From the NCBI GenBank assembly GCA_022376465.1, contig JACDTU010000011.1:1302001-1366000 (forward strand): DNA of 64,000 nucleotides, in the 5' to 3' direction. The stretch comes from Cubamyces lactineus (Eukaryota > Basidiomycota > Agaricomycetes > Polyporales > Polyporaceae). Each line of letters opens with the position of its first letter. Positions within the stretch are counted from its first letter, which is position 1. The translations under genes were made by a program, and so were the position numbers. The notes under the pieces are model-generated. The model was not told the origin of the DNA, did no database searches, and was given only the letters and a program-made list of their open reading frames with translations. Shown piece after piece: positions 44,607-56,165 of this stretch.

Positions 44607-46203
44607 TTAGTAGAGCAGCGATGACATGTCCGCGCGGATACGGTTGTAGTCCAGGAGGCCGTCGAGAGGACCAACAGCGGCAATAGCAATCTGTACATAT
44701 GTGGTCAGCAAAGGGATCAATCAAAGCAATACGACCACCACGTACATCCTTGTCCCAGAGGTACTTCTGCGCTACTCGCTTGATGTCGTCGACGGTGACA
44801 GAGTCGACAGCAAACTCGACCTGCTTGGGCGTCATGCGACGTCCGGATGTGACGAGTTGTCTGCCAATGTCCTCCGCGATAGCGGTCGTGCCGTCGAGGC
44901 TCAGAAGCAAGCTCGCCTTCAGCTGGCTCTTAGCGCGCTCAACCTCAACCTCCGTGGGCGCAATTGACATGCGAGTCCACTCCTTGAGAGTGAAGTGCGC
45001 CATGTCGTCCATGTTCATGAGGTTCTCGGTGACGAGGTAGATACCCCAGAGACCGGTGTCGGAGTAGCTCGTCGAGAACGACATGAAGCTGTTTGCGAGC
45101 GAGTTGGAGGAAATGATGTGGGAGAGGCGGGACGACATGAGGCCAGACGCGCCAAGCGAACGATCCCAGTTGCCGAAGATGCTCTGCATGACGAGCATCG
45201 GGAAGTAGTCGGGTGAGCTCCAGCCAACACCCTCAACGGCGATCGCCACGTGTGCAGTGGGCATGCTGTCGTCGCGGATGCGAACCTCAGATCCAACAAA
45301 GCGGGTCTTAGGGTGGGCCTGTCCGCCAAGGGGGATGGGGTTAGGGGAAACGGGGAGGGTAGCGAAGTGCTTCTCAGCAGCCTTGACGAGCTGTTCGTGT
45401 TCGACACCACCAGTGCCGACGAGAACCATGCGGTCAGCGGTGTAGTTCGTCTTGATGTACGAGACGAGGTCATCACGCTTGATGGAAAGGATGTTGGCCT
45501 TGGGGCCGAGGATGGTGCGCCCAAGGGGCTGGCCTACGAACGGTCAATGCCACGAAAACATGCAATTGATGCGACGTCACGCACCCTGGAAGGCAACAGC
45601 GTGCAAGTGGTCGAAAACAACCTCCTCCATCTGCTTGTCGACCTCCTGCTGCTCGCGGAGGATCACATCGCGCTCACGCTCGATGGCCGCGGGGTCAAGC
45701 GTCGAATTCTGGAGGATGTCGCTGATGATGTCAACGCTCGCACCGACGTCCTTCGAGAAGCACTTGGCGTAGTACACCGTCTGCTCGCGCGACGTGTACG
45801 CGTTCAAGTGCGCACCGAGGTTCTCGACCGAAAGTTCCAGCTGGTGTTGGGAGCGGCGCTGGGTGCCCTTGAAGGCCATGTGTTCGAGGAAGTGCGCCGT
45901 GCCGTTCGTTGCATCCGTCTCCGCCCTCGACCCCGCGTCAATCCACACACCCACCGTCGCCGTCTGTGCATGAGGATGGGACTCGGTGGCTACCGTGAGG
46001 CCGTTCGGAAGCGTCGTCGTCTGCAGCTGGGGGTGGGGGATGTTGACTGCAGTCGCGAACGACCGCAATGGGCGGCGCTATGGGGTGCTCCGTCAGCAAG
46101 TGTCTGTATACCTATCGCAGTGAAAACGGGTTCAACCCACAGGGTAGCGCGCTGCGCTCCGAAGAGCACGCCCAAGCGAGGCCGAGAGTGTGCTTGTCAC
46201 CAT
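44607..46203 (-). CDS. mitochondrial processing peptidase beta subunit
   Basis: Catalytic subunit of the matrix peptidase that removes presequences; M16 zinc metallopeptidase. ATG at 46203 starts a classical presequence ([20 protein letters not shown]), joined by an intron (GTGGGT...CCCATAG) to [20 protein letters not shown]. The inverted zinc motif is HFLEH in [17 protein letters not shown], with the distal Glu in the [19 protein letters not shown] helix region. Further blocks: [50 protein letters not shown] and, after a last intron, [19 protein letters not shown] ending MSSLLY and TAA at 44607. About 475 residues, normal for the family. The MPP signature rather than core-2 is supported by the intact HxxEH. 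Confidence 0.93.
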
Positions 46204-46732
46204 CGAGGTCGTCGAGGATGAAGTATTCGTCGTTGTCGGAAACGTTGTGCGGGCAAATACGGCGTATTGGCGGGGATCTAATACCCATGTGGCTCCGACT
46301 CAAAAATCAGGTGACCGAGTTACCTGCTTGGGTCGGCGCTCGAAGTCGTGCGTAATCACCCGAGAGCGGTTGGTCAACGCTTCGTGGACAATTCGCTGAG
46401 TCTGGAACATATGTATGTCATCGACCTCTCAACCTAACGCGGCGCACCGCAACACACCAACCAACGTCGTCAATCATGCGAATGTTTGCGACCACCTCAG
46501 CGAGCCAAGGTCGTATATCATACATGAGTTTTTCAGTACCTATTTTCCTGGATCGCGCGTTCCCACAAACGCTGCGAAGCTCAAGGCTGGGATACCTATG
46601 TCAGTACCGGTCCGCCTCAGTACCGGTTGGTCACAGGTCGTCATATATTCGTACTTAGCATGGCGGCCCCGGCTATGCAGTCAGACCTGGCTCAGAGAGA
46701 GAAAACCACGACACTCTTCCCCTCCATTATTC
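46204..46732. promoter_or_regulatory. divergent promoter between MPP beta and CoA-transferase
   Basis: 529 bases between two opposite starts; no recognisable gene. The CoA-transferase frame is open upstream but lacks support before 46733. Confidence 0.4.
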
Positions 46733-48559
46733 ATGATGTCTGCATTACGTGCCCCAGAGACCCTATGGAGGTCACTGAACTTGTCAACGGAACTTCTGCC
46801 TCGCCTACGTCTCTCAGAGCAACCCGATCCGGCCGTGAACTCTTCGTTTCGTCTTGGCACAGCTGCCCAAGTGAGTGATATGTTCTTCGAGAATGCCGAG
46901 ATCTAAGCCGTTAACGTTTGCGCCTTCAGACATCGATAGGTCTCTCTGGGTTGGCAGCGGCAGAGTTCCATCGGCTCAGGACTGGCATTGAGCAGGACGT
47001 ATCAGTGGATGCTCGGCATGCTGTGCTCGAGTGTAGTCAGTATCGCAAATCGTAAGAAAGAGGCGCCTCCCGCTCATTCCTCATGACTGCACAGAGAGCG
47101 AAGCATACTATTCAGTCGAGGGGGAGTCTGGAGAAAAGTTCTCCTTGTTCGATGCTCTTGCCGGCGTGTATCGAACGAAAGACAACAGCTATGTTCGAAT
47201 TCACACCAACTTCCCACAGTGAGCATGCCCATGTGTCCCGTTCTGACATCCCATTCATGTTCCGCCAACAGTCACAAACAGGGTATCCTGGACATCCTTG
47301 GATGCGAGCCTACTAGAGAGTCAATCGCTGAAGCGCTGCTTCACTGGAACGCGGTTGAGTTCGAGACCGAAGCGGCGAGTCGAAAGATGGTCGCAACGGC
47401 CCTGCGTTCCTTCGAGGAATGGGACGCACATCCGCAGGGGCAAGCCCTAGCCACAACGCCTTCAGTCAGTCTAGTGAAGGTTGGAGAAGCTCCCAAGCGC
47501 CCTGTGCAATCCCGTGCTACGCGGCCTTTGGAGGGCATCCGGGTCCTGGATCTGACCAGAGTCCTCGCAGGTCCAGTATGCGGACGAACGCTAGCGGGTA
47601 GGCATCTCCCGATGATACGAGGTTGAGCTACTGTGCTGAATGACGACTATAGCGCACGGTGCGGACGTTCTCCTAGTTACCTCGCCGAAATTGCCGGCAC
47701 TGCCCAACCTCGACATGGACACGTCTCGTGGCAAGCGTACCACTCAGCTCGACCTCACCGATCCGACCGACCGCGAGACTTTCTCTACCTTGGTGGAAGG
47801 CGCCGATGTCTTCTTGCAGGCGTACCGCCCTGGCGGTTTGGCTGCCAAAGGCTTTGGGGTCGACGAGGTCGCGAAGAGACGGCCCGGCATAGTGTACGCG
47901 AGTCTATGCGCTTACGGATGGGAAGGCCCGTGGAAAGAACGGCGTGGGGTACGAACCATTCTCAATCGCCCTGAAGTATCTGACACCGTCTTGCTACAGT
48001 TTGACTCGCTCGTGCAAACAGCGACGGGGTTCAATGTGGCAGAAGCAGAAGCTTACGCAGTGTATACCGGCGACACTAGTGCTCCTCGACCGCTGCCGCC
48101 TAAGCCTCTCCCTCTGCAGGCGCTGGACCATGTAGCAGGGTACATGCTCGCCTTTGGTATCCAAGCCGCCCTGTGCAAGACTATCACCGCAAGTGTTCCG
48201 CTCGTGCACTCCGTCAGTACATATGTGACTGACTGACTGGCTGACAGGAGGGAGGGTCGTGGGAAGTGAGAGTTTCCCTTGCTGCAGTCGGCCGATGGAT
48301 CCGATCCTTGGGGCAGTTAGACCCGGTCGTTGCGTTCGAGCGTGGACAACCTCTACCCCTACGCTCCATGGATGATCCTGAAGTCTCGCAGTACGCGATC
48401 AAAGTCAAGCAAGCGCAGGGCTCGAACGAGCACTCGGGGCTGAAGAGCATGACCGCGTTGGCACACGCTGTAAAGCTGTCCGTGACGCCGGTCAAGGAGG
48501 GCGAGGCTCCAATGCGCTTGAATGCCGACGCTCCTGAATGGCTGCCCCGAGCAGTGTAG
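46733..48559 (+). CDS. family III CoA-transferase (CaiB/BaiF type), two-part
   Basis: Acyl-CoA transferase family III protein. ATG at 46733 (or 46736) gives MMSALRAPETLWRSLNLS. Introns join AVNSSFRLGTAAQ to TSIGLSGLAAAEFHRLRTG, then SVDARHAVLECKSEAYYSVE, FDALAGVYRTKDNSYVRIHT and NFPHHKQGILDILGCEPT. Only at about residue 220 appears PLEGIRVLDLTRVLAGPVCG, the block that stands at the N-terminus of ordinary bacterial family members, followed by HGADVLLVTSPKLPALPNLD, YRPGGLAAKGFGVDEVAKRR, GIVYASLCAYGWEGPW and QALDHVAGYMLAFGIQAALC. The order therefore suggests a fusion of a C-terminal-like half before an N-terminal-like half, seen in fungal members. An intron in the RRG|FDSLVQTATGF part is needed. 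About 530 residues, TAG at 48557. Substrate unknown. Confidence 0.85.
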
Positions 48560-48852
48560 TAATATATGTATACGAAATCGCGACCTCCATATACATATGC
48601 TTTTCGACCCTCTGTACAACAAATCTCGCCTCGAATGACAATCCCGGTCTACCTAAGAAACATTATCCTGACAGCCGTATAATCGCTCGGCGTGGGTCAC
48701 GAGGGCATCATCAAACCACTGCACCTACCGGATCTGGGTGTGCACCCTCTCTCGGCAACAGCCGCGCTCCGGATCCCGTTTCCCCGCACTAAGCTGAGCG
48801 CACCTGTGATTCCACCCACCTGCCCCCATCCCTCTTCCACCTTCACGCCAAC

Positions 48853-50009
48853 ATGAGACCATCTGCAGTTCGCCTTCTCAACATCCTAGTCCCCGTAAAG
48901 AGGTGGGTCAGCGTTTAGCGCGACGTGCGCGCACAGCGAGCGCTGACGCGGGGAACGTGTGCAGGACAGTTGACTATGCGGTCAAGATCCGGGTCAACCC
49001 CGACCAGAAGGGCGTCGACCTCAACGTGAAGCATTCCATGGTGCGTGCCCAGCTCTCTGCAGCAGCGAGAAACAGCTACTTACCCAGCGCAGAACCCGTT
49101 CGATGAGATTGGTGCGTGGCATTCTACGTCGCGGACACTAGAGTCAAGCTGACTCGGCCCTCGGAACGCGTGCAGCCGTGGAGGAGGCCGTTCGGTTACG
49201 CGAGAAGCTAAAGGACGAAGTCAAGTCCATCAAGGTGGTCACCATTGGCCCACCCAAGGCTGCAGAGACCCTGCGCACCGCGCTCGCCATGGGTGCGGAC
49301 TCTGGCATCCATATCGAGGTCCCAGATTCTGCGCCCGCGCCCGAGCCCCTTGGCGTCGCGAAGGCCCTGCGTGCGGTCATCCAGCGCGAGAAGGGTGGCG
49401 TGGACCTGGTCATCATGGGGAAGCAGGCCATCGATGACGACGCGGGTCAGACGGGCCAGATGCTCGCGGGGCTCATGGACTGGGCACAAGCGACGTTCGC
49501 GAGCAAGCTTGTGGTGGATCCCAAGGCGAAGGAGGCGCAGGTGACGAGGGAGATCGATGGTGGCTTGGAGGAGTTGAAGTGCCGTCTTCCTCTGGTGGTA
49601 ACGACTGACCTACGGTGAGAGCCAACTTCCGCTCGTCATACCAAGCCCAACCCGCTGACATCCCTTCCTTGAATAGGTTGAACGGTATGTTGATATTGCC
49701 TTGATCGCGAGTACATGAACCTCACAATCATTGCAGAGCCCCGTTATGCTTCATTGCCCAACATCATGAAGGCCAAGAAGAAACCCATCCAGAAACTCAC
49801 ACCTGCAGAACTCGAGGTCGATCTTGCGCCCATCCTCGAGACCGTCAAGGTCTCAGAACCACCAAAACGGGTCGGCGGAGGCAAGGCAAGTGCCACTATG
49901 CACACGCGTTGCTGCATTCTGTCTGACATGTCCAACGCTCCAGGTCGAGAACGTGGACCAACTCATCGCCAAGCTCAAGGAGGCGGGTATCACTCCCGTC
50001 AAGTCATAG
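48853..50009 (+). CDS. electron transfer flavoprotein subunit beta
   Basis: Mitochondrial matrix ETF beta subunit; passes electrons from acyl-CoA dehydrogenases to ETF-ubiquinone oxidoreductase together with the alpha subunit. ATG at 48853: [17 protein letters not shown], then across introns [31 protein letters not shown] and [16 protein letters not shown]. The AMP-binding core is visible: [40 protein letters not shown], and [20 protein letters not shown] joined over a short intron, which corresponds to the ETF beta signature. [18 protein letters not shown] is the conserved ETF beta loop containing methylatable lysines in animals. Ends [14 protein letters not shown] at 50007. About 258 residues, typical. 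It starts 293 bases after the CoA-transferase on the same strand. Confidence 0.94.
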
Positions 50010-50463
50010 CTGCAGTACTTGCCAGATTAACTGAAGCTAGACAGCACACGCAACCATGTATCTAGCATAAATGGAAGCAATACTTTAGAGACTCATCATT
50101 GTCTGCAGTCGGTGCACCAGGTGATGTATGATAAGGGCTGTTGCCACGGTGCAATACATGATTCATGAGCATTCACGAGTACTGCACGACACCATCTATT
50201 CCAACAAGTCTGTAGTCATCCTTCACGCAGATCATTTCTGCAAGATATATGAAGAGCAACCGCTCGAGGTGGATACAGGAGAACATATGGCAATAGCAAC
50301 ATAAGGGATATCATCACGACGTGCAGGGGCACACTAGAGCAGGAATAAAGTAAACATCCAATCGAAGCGTCCGTGGATCCAGACGGAACAAAAGATCGTC
50401 CGGCTCTCTAACAACCATCCGCATGTAGGACGCGGGACGATCATGACAAAATCTAAAGGGCAA
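50010..50463. other. intergenic region between convergent genes
   Basis: 3' regions of ETF beta and syntaxin genes. No gene seen. Confidence 0.5.
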
Positions 50464-51562
50464 TCAACAGAGCATTGGTATTCCGGCTGAACAGCGAGCA
50501 ACGATGAGGAGAATACGCACTGCCAAGAGGACCACGCAGACGACCACAACCAGGACGAGCATGAGGCAAAGCGCACGCCGGCCTGCCCGCCGCTGATATT
50601 CGTGCGCAGTGGTGAGCTCTTCCGCAGCGCCGGCGGTGTCGACCGCTATTGAGGATATGTTGGACTCGATGTTGTCTGCATAAGGTATCACACGCGCGTA
50701 AGAGTTGAGCTACTGTCAGCCCATTGCTATATTGTCTCTTACCAATGAGGCCGCCCTGCTCCTGGACGAGCGTGCCAATGTCGCGGAATATCTCGTGGAG
50801 CTCATGTATACCTGTCTCGATCTCTCGTATCTCGGCTTCCCGTTCCTGGATCAAGGATTCCTGGAAAGCAAGTTCCTGTGGCGACAGCTGTGCTTGCATA
50901 ATCTGGGCCTGCCGTTGTGAAGGTGTAGGACTTGATGCTCGGGCATGCTCATGCCTAATAATCATTAGCGACGGACTGGCAGGGGATGCTACGGATCCAC
51001 GTACGACGCGGATTCTTCCTCTTCGACAGCCAGCTTCACGCCCTCTACTACCGTGCGTTGTCTTTCCATACTGACTTGTTGCGCCTTCTGGAAAGCAATG
51101 AGGGAGAGCTTGAAATCGTGCGATGTCTTCTGCAACAGCATCTTATGGCGAGGCTGTTGACCCGCGTTAAGCCAATACCGCATATCGCATCAAAGCTGAG
51201 ACGTACGAGGGTCGCCTGCATTACGGTGAGCTTCTTCAGGTCGTCGGAACCTCTCTTGACCATCGCACGCGTCGATTCGGTCAAGTCATGACTACGGGCA
51301 GTACAGCTTGGTTATATAGCGCAGTGCATACAAGCGAGCAGCATACTCACAGCGATGTCCTCAGCGCAGCAGAGTCCCTCCCTGTCCCAAGCTGATCTAC
51401 GAGTTTCAAGATTCCTTGTACATTTGAATTGATCTTGAAGACCTGAAGCGAGAGGGATGATTGGAGACCAAGGAAAGCGGACTCTTCCCGAGACTGTGGT
51501 ACTGTAGAGCCAGGAGAAAGCGGTCGCTGAGCAAGACCGGCCTCGATGTCTTGGAAACTCAT
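50464..51562 (-). CDS. endosomal-type syntaxin (t-SNARE, PEP12/VAM3-like)
   Basis: Qa-SNARE for fusion at endosome or vacuole. ATG at 51562: MSFQDIEAGLAQRPLSPGST, Habc region with VFKINSNVQGILKLVDQLGT and, over introns, LTESTRAMVKRGSDDLKKL, HDFKLSLIAFQKAQQVSME. The SNARE motif is ELAFQESLIQEREAEIREI then ETGIHELHEIFRDIGTLVQE QGGLI (zero-layer Gln in LVQEQ), DNIESNISSIAVDTAGAAEE. The C-terminal anchor is ALCLMLVLVVVVCVVLLAV. Unspliced, about 14 odd residues (RILLIVARCSAGIPMLC) follow the anchor to TGA at 50464; ordinary syntaxins end right after the anchor, so a further 3' intron is possible though I found no clean one. About 270 residues. Confidence 0.88.
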
Positions 51563-51959
51563 GTCGTCGACGGAAGGGAGGTAGCGGTAGTGAAGACAAT
51601 GAGGACTTGGTGGTGGTGGAGACGCTACTGAGTGCTGCCCTCAGCTGCGCCTCCGCGCGAAGGCGCGCGAACCGGGGCGCCGGACCGCTTCGCCCGTACT
51701 AAAACAAGACGAAGTACTCACCTCCCCCGGGTAATGACGCCAGTGACGCACTACGAGTAGGTCTGGTGCTCTGAAGATCTGCTTACCTCGACTGATATAA
51801 GGTCAGCCTCAATACGCGACAGATTGAAGTCCGGATATTGCAGGGCGCGCCCATAGTGTCACCGTTTGTATAGATTGATTCATGCACGGGCTAATGCGAT
51901 TACAAGTACAACACACAGCACTACCTTCTGGGGGTCGACCTCAGTGGGTTGCTCGATAC
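51563..51959. other. intergenic region
   Basis: Promoter of the syntaxin and 3' side of the peptidase gene. Contains a GC-rich palindromic patch (51,650-51,690). The peptidase frame could be extended here by an alternative last splice. Confidence 0.45.
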
Positions 51960-54358
51960 CTATCCGCACCTCGTGCTGACGAAAGAGGCTGCGGTAGAGG
52001 TCAACAAGCCATCCTTGTCCACGCGCACCTCCTCTGTCGTGTACTGGACGTCCACTACATAACTCCCCACCGCGTTGCCGTCGTCCACCAGTTTCGTCTG
52101 GTTCGTGAACTCCGTCACGACCTCTCCGTCCTTCATCCAGGTGATCGTGTAGCTTTCGGCGATATTGACGGGGCTGTCCCTGAGGTGCGCAAGGGGAACA
52201 AGGCTGAGCTCGAGCGTACGCGCCAAGTTGCCCGCTGCGTTTTCCTCGCACCCGAGCTCGAGATTGTCGATCAAGTCAACGCGCCTAAGAAGCGCATACC
52301 ATAATCCCTCCGTGCACGGTTTGCAGAAGTTAGGAGTGGTGACGATGCGCATGAGACAGTCCTCGTTTGTCGGGCGGTACGAGGTTTCGTTCTTCTCGGA
52401 GAACCTATGCAGGGTTAGCCGATCATCGCTATCCAATCTGAGGGGACATACGTCGGGTAGAGGCTGTAGTGCCCAGGAGTCGCAACGAATCTGTGCGGAA
52501 TGCGTCAAAGGGACCTCTAATGCGAGACATTTAGCTAGTACCACACTCACTCTGTCTCGTCTCCGAACTCGAGCACTTCGACGCTGCATAGCTGCGCTTC
52601 TCCTTCTCTCTTCGCGTTCTTCAGCACAAATCTGACCTCGTGCTCGCCACCTTCAAGCGTCCGGTTGAGTTTGATGTCGTAGTGCCAACGGTCGACGCCG
52701 ATGGCCACGCGTGGCGTCCAGCCGAGGTCCTGCCCGTCAAGTTCCACCCGCAAGTCTTCCTTCTCCGGGAGGCCCGATAGGGAGAAGCGTACGAGGTGCC
52801 AGGCATAAGTGCCAGACGAGTTGAATGTCGTAGACCATGCCGTGGAGGTGCTGAGCAGCGTCCAGGGATATGCTTGCATTGGCATCACCGAGCGTTCTAC
52901 TCGGGCCTTGGACGGGCCGCTGCCATGAGGAAGTGGTGTATCGGGATGCGCATGTGAACGCTCGTGCGAAGACGCGTTGGTGAGCCAGTGTGCCCATGGG
53001 ATATCGGCTACAGTTTCGTTGTGTGCAGCGTTCACACCAAAGTAGGCGAACCCCCCGTCGTATTCCTCACCGACTTCGATGATAGAGTGGCCGAGTTCGT
53101 GCCTGGCAAGCGGCTCAGCAGCTGCTACGTCTTCTGGCACGTAATTGTATTCACCTCAGAACTAAAGCCCCATTGGCGAGAGAAGGGGTGATCACTCTGA
53201 AGGGAATAGAGATATGTCAGTCTTACTATGATTCTGAACATTGCAAAATCAAGGCTCACGTGAATTCACCGCCCAGTCCTTAGAGGAGTAAGCCGTCAGT
53301 ATCTCTATAACAGCAGGAGCGGATGTAGTCCTTACCCCCGTATAAGGGATCATTGCCTGCGATATCCTGAGTGAGTAGCTAGATCAGATGGAGCCCACTA
53401 AGACTTACCCATGAGAATAGGGTAGTCGCATTGGTCGCCTAGCGAGAAGCAAGCAGAGCGAGCAACTTCCGGCTTGCTGTAGTAGACCGCGCGTAGTTCC
53501 GTCCCATCGCGATAGAGTCCAAAGGGAGTACTGGTAACAGTTCAGCGTCGTGCTCAGTCACGCGCCAGAGGCGGGGAACAGTACACACTCTTTGGGCTTG
53601 CCGCCGCTGCCGATACCACTCTATCCAAAGCATTTAGACTGATCACAGGTCGGAGGCATTAGTACTAGTATTGTAGTAAACGTACCTCCTTGCTCGGAGT
53701 GAATGCAGCCCAAAAGTTGAGCAGCGGCTTCACCGTGTAAAAGGTCTGGTTACCGGAGATGTCTTCCGCTAGACGCATTGCGTCATCGATGAACTTGTCC
53801 TTCTCCTCTGAGGTATCTGTACCGAACTCAGTATACAGCTCGCAATTGATGAGAGTAAGGCCAAGCCTTACAGCCATCAGCAAAGAAGACCAGGTCGACA
53901 CGGTTACTCGACTCTCCGGATGTAACGAGAGGGAATATCTCAAGCGGTGGGATGTCCAAGTCGGCCTTTGTGTTATGAGTGACACCAATAGAGGGCTGTA
54001 GTACGACCTGGCCGAGGTCATCGGATACGCGCAGCTCCGAATCCTGGAGGAGAACGTGAAAGTCCCATGTGTTTCTCTTCCCGCAGAGGCTTTCCGCGCG
54101 AGCCCAAACCGCGTCTCTGTCACGGGCAACGAACCGGATGCGTTCATCCCCCGTGTCGAGGATCCTGTTACTGAAGAGACCTTTACGAGGTATTCCTCTG
54201 TATTGGCGCGTCTCCCGCTCTGAGAGGTGTTTACACTGTAACGTGTCGGGTTCCCTGATGACGACCAGTTCGAATAGCTTGCTAGCGCTGTGAGCAGTAG
54301 CGCCGTTGAAGGCGACCCATATCAGCTGTGCAAACAATACGAGGACGGAGTATCTCAT
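51960..54358 (-). CDS. secreted metallopeptidase, IgA peptidase M64 family
   Basis: Secreted zinc peptidase of family M64. ATG at 54358 with signal peptide SVLVLFAQLIWVAFNGATAH. An N-terminal M64 domain (FELVVIREPDTLQCKHL, WDFHVLLQDSELRV) leads to the core: VDLVFFADGYTSEEKDKFID, FYTVKPLLNFWAAFTPSKES, GGKPKDTPFGLYRDGTELRA, CFSLGDQCDYPILMGNDPLY, then LARHELGHSIIEVGEEYDGG with the HExxH zinc motif and the downstream GEEY typical of M64. Ser/His-rich NASSHERSHAHPDT follows, and the C-terminal half has disulphide-type Cys pairs (NEDCLMRIVTTPNFCKPCTE). At least eight introns; about 650 residues. The frame stops at 51960 after FVSTRCG; a different last splice could lead to a tail ending near 51880. 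Fungal members are extracellular endopeptidases; substrate unknown. Confidence 0.88.
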
Positions 54359-55282
54359 CGTAGAGGACCAATACTGCTGTAGCCAGCGTACTGGTGTAGA
54401 TGCCGCAATCGTATATGTTTGGTCTGACCTTAGTCAGACCTACCGCGGTCAAAGAGATGGGAGAAAGAAGAGACCCTGCCGCCGCCGCCGCGGCGGTCCT
54501 GGGCCCGGCGCCTGAAGAACCCGGCAAGCCAGCGCTAGCCTTCCAACGCATCTTGCCTTCGCGTTTGTGAGATCTCTCTTGCATATTGTGGTGTTCCATC
54601 CTGGCAGCTAGGCAGGCGTCGTATGAGGTGAGCACTCTTTCGAAGCCCACGTCCCCCACCACACTGAAAGCAGATCGTAGGTTGCTTTCTCCGGTGATTT
54701 TTCATCTCTTAAGTGAACCATGGAAGTTAGGCAGGCATCCGTTACCCACCGTCTGCGAGTGCTGCAGCATTACAGTGTTCACTGCGCGCACCACCTACAG
54801 TAACTTTGAGGAATTTGTGATGGCGCACCCGTATACACGAAATTGCGCTCTCTTCCACCGTAAGGAGTCCATTCAATTCTATGTGCACTGACTCTTTGTA
54901 GATTTTCCTAGTCGTCGTTACCAATCGTGACGGCGATAGCGTCTCCAACTCACCAAGATGCATGTCCTGTAGTACTGTACACCACGTTCCGGGCATAGCG
55001 AATGCTGGCTTGAGAAGACGACCCTCTACTGTATAGGCTGTCAGCACTGCACGCGTACTACCACATCAACCCGGGGTCATGGCGGACTTCGAGACCGCCA
55101 CCTGTGTGCCGGCAGCGCTTAGTTCGCGTGTTTGATGAGAACGTTCCGAGTCGGTCGGTCGAATACTTTCCGCTGGAAAACCTTTCCCCGGGCATATGCA
55201 TACAGGCGAGTCCAGTGCTTCTTTTGTCCGTCGAACTCGCAGCTGAACGCTAAACCGCCAGCATGCATGTGGTGCGCGCGAG
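54359..55282. other. intergenic region
   Basis: Upstream side of the peptidase gene; contains a GCC-trinucleotide run near 54,480-54,496. Small open frames on both strands have no support. Confidence 0.45.
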
Positions 55283-55560
55283 CTAGTAAGCGCCGAGGCG
55301 GCCGAGCACTGACTCGGAGCGCGCCTCGAAGGTGAGTCCCCCGCTTTCTTGTCCTTGGCATCCACTGACCTCCCAGTGCCCACTCCATGCCTTCAAGCGA
55401 TGGGCACCAATGGCCGTGGAACATGATGCATCTGCACCTGTCTTTGAACAGCCATCTGCACGCGCATTCCAGCGTGCCACCAATGGCATCAGCTGTTGGG
55501 TGTACAAGTCCGGGTTTAGCAGCGTGTCGGAAATTTCTCACGGATCTCCCGAGGCCTCGA
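55283..55560 (-). other. possible exon of an unknown or decayed gene
   Basis: On the minus strand the reading SDTLLNPDLYTQQLMPLVAR, then WNARADGCSKTGADASCS and HRLKAWSGHWE, followed by a GTCAGT donor-like site near 55,375, has the look of a real exon. Upstream in the same frame a stop appears within 10 codons, and no family is recognised. It adjoins the repeat-rich segment, so it may be mobile-element debris. Confidence 0.25.
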
Positions 55561-55700
55561 GAGGCGTTCTGAGGGCCCGAGGGCAAGATCTGATCGAGAG
55601 GGCAACCCAATTCCTCGGGAGGCCCTCGGGAGGCCCTCCCGAGCACCTGAGATCAGCGCCTGACGTCCTCCTGAGGGGCCTGAGATTAACGAGAGGCTGA
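55550..55700. repeat. CTCGGGAGG-rich repetitive segment
   Basis: The motif CCTCGGGAGG and its reverse complement recur several times in direct and inverted order (for example 55,613-55,637), together with several CTGAG/CTCAG steps. Composition is unlike the neighbouring genes. It abuts the SINE candidate. Confidence 0.5.
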
Positions 55701-55841
55701 TCCTTTCTCAGCAGGTCAGTGATCCCTCCAGGATGCCGATCGCGGCTCCTGAGTGCCTCCGAGTCTCGCTAGTATACTCGCGAGATGGGCGGACCTTCGC
55801 GAGCCCAGATTGATCATCGAGATCGTGCTGCAGTGATTTGG

Positions 55842-56165
55842 AAAAAAAGGCGTAGCCGAGGCAGTCTCGACACAGGTACGAGCAGTCAGCGTCTGGGGAT
55901 CAATTCTACTAATCTTTCTCAGTAACTGCGATTTATTTACTGTACTTACTGAGTAACTGTAGTTTACCTGTTTTACTTATCGAGCTTGTCTTTCACGTCT
56001 GTTATACATTGCTTATCAGTAACTAGTCGTCGTAGGATTGAGTGAGTACTTACTTTGGCATCGGCGTCAAGTCTAAATACCTGCTACCTTCCGGATTCGA
56101 ACCCCAGACCTCACGATGGCGCTTAGGGACTCAGCAGGGGGTAAAACCACTACACCACCGCCGCT
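55842..56165 (-). mobile_element. tRNA-derived SINE candidate
   Basis: Read on the minus strand, the 5' end (56,165-56,085) looks like a tRNA: A-box TGGTGTAGTGG followed about 40 bases later by B-box GGTTCGAATCC. The T-stem pairs imperfectly (a G-G mismatch) and no good acceptor stem forms, so this is not a normal tRNA gene. About 320 bases downstream there is a T-run (7 T) near 55,842, and the body has repeated GTTACT.AGTAA steps. Internal Pol III promoter boxes plus unrelated body plus a T-rich end is the structure of a SINE. Target site duplications were not found by eye. Confidence 0.45.

Noticed and set aside
45250..46221. 323-codon + strand frame
   Set aside because: It is the antisense shadow of the MPP beta exons, whose HFLEH motif and presequence are unambiguous on the minus strand.
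55119..55646. 175-codon minus-strand frame as a gene
   Set aside because: It mixes the repeat-rich segment with other DNA, has no domain, and the protein-like phrase in this area is in a different frame.
56085..56165. Functional tRNA gene on the minus strand
   Set aside because: A- and B-boxes are present, but the T-stem has a mismatch and no 7-bp acceptor stem can be formed; a SINE head fits better.
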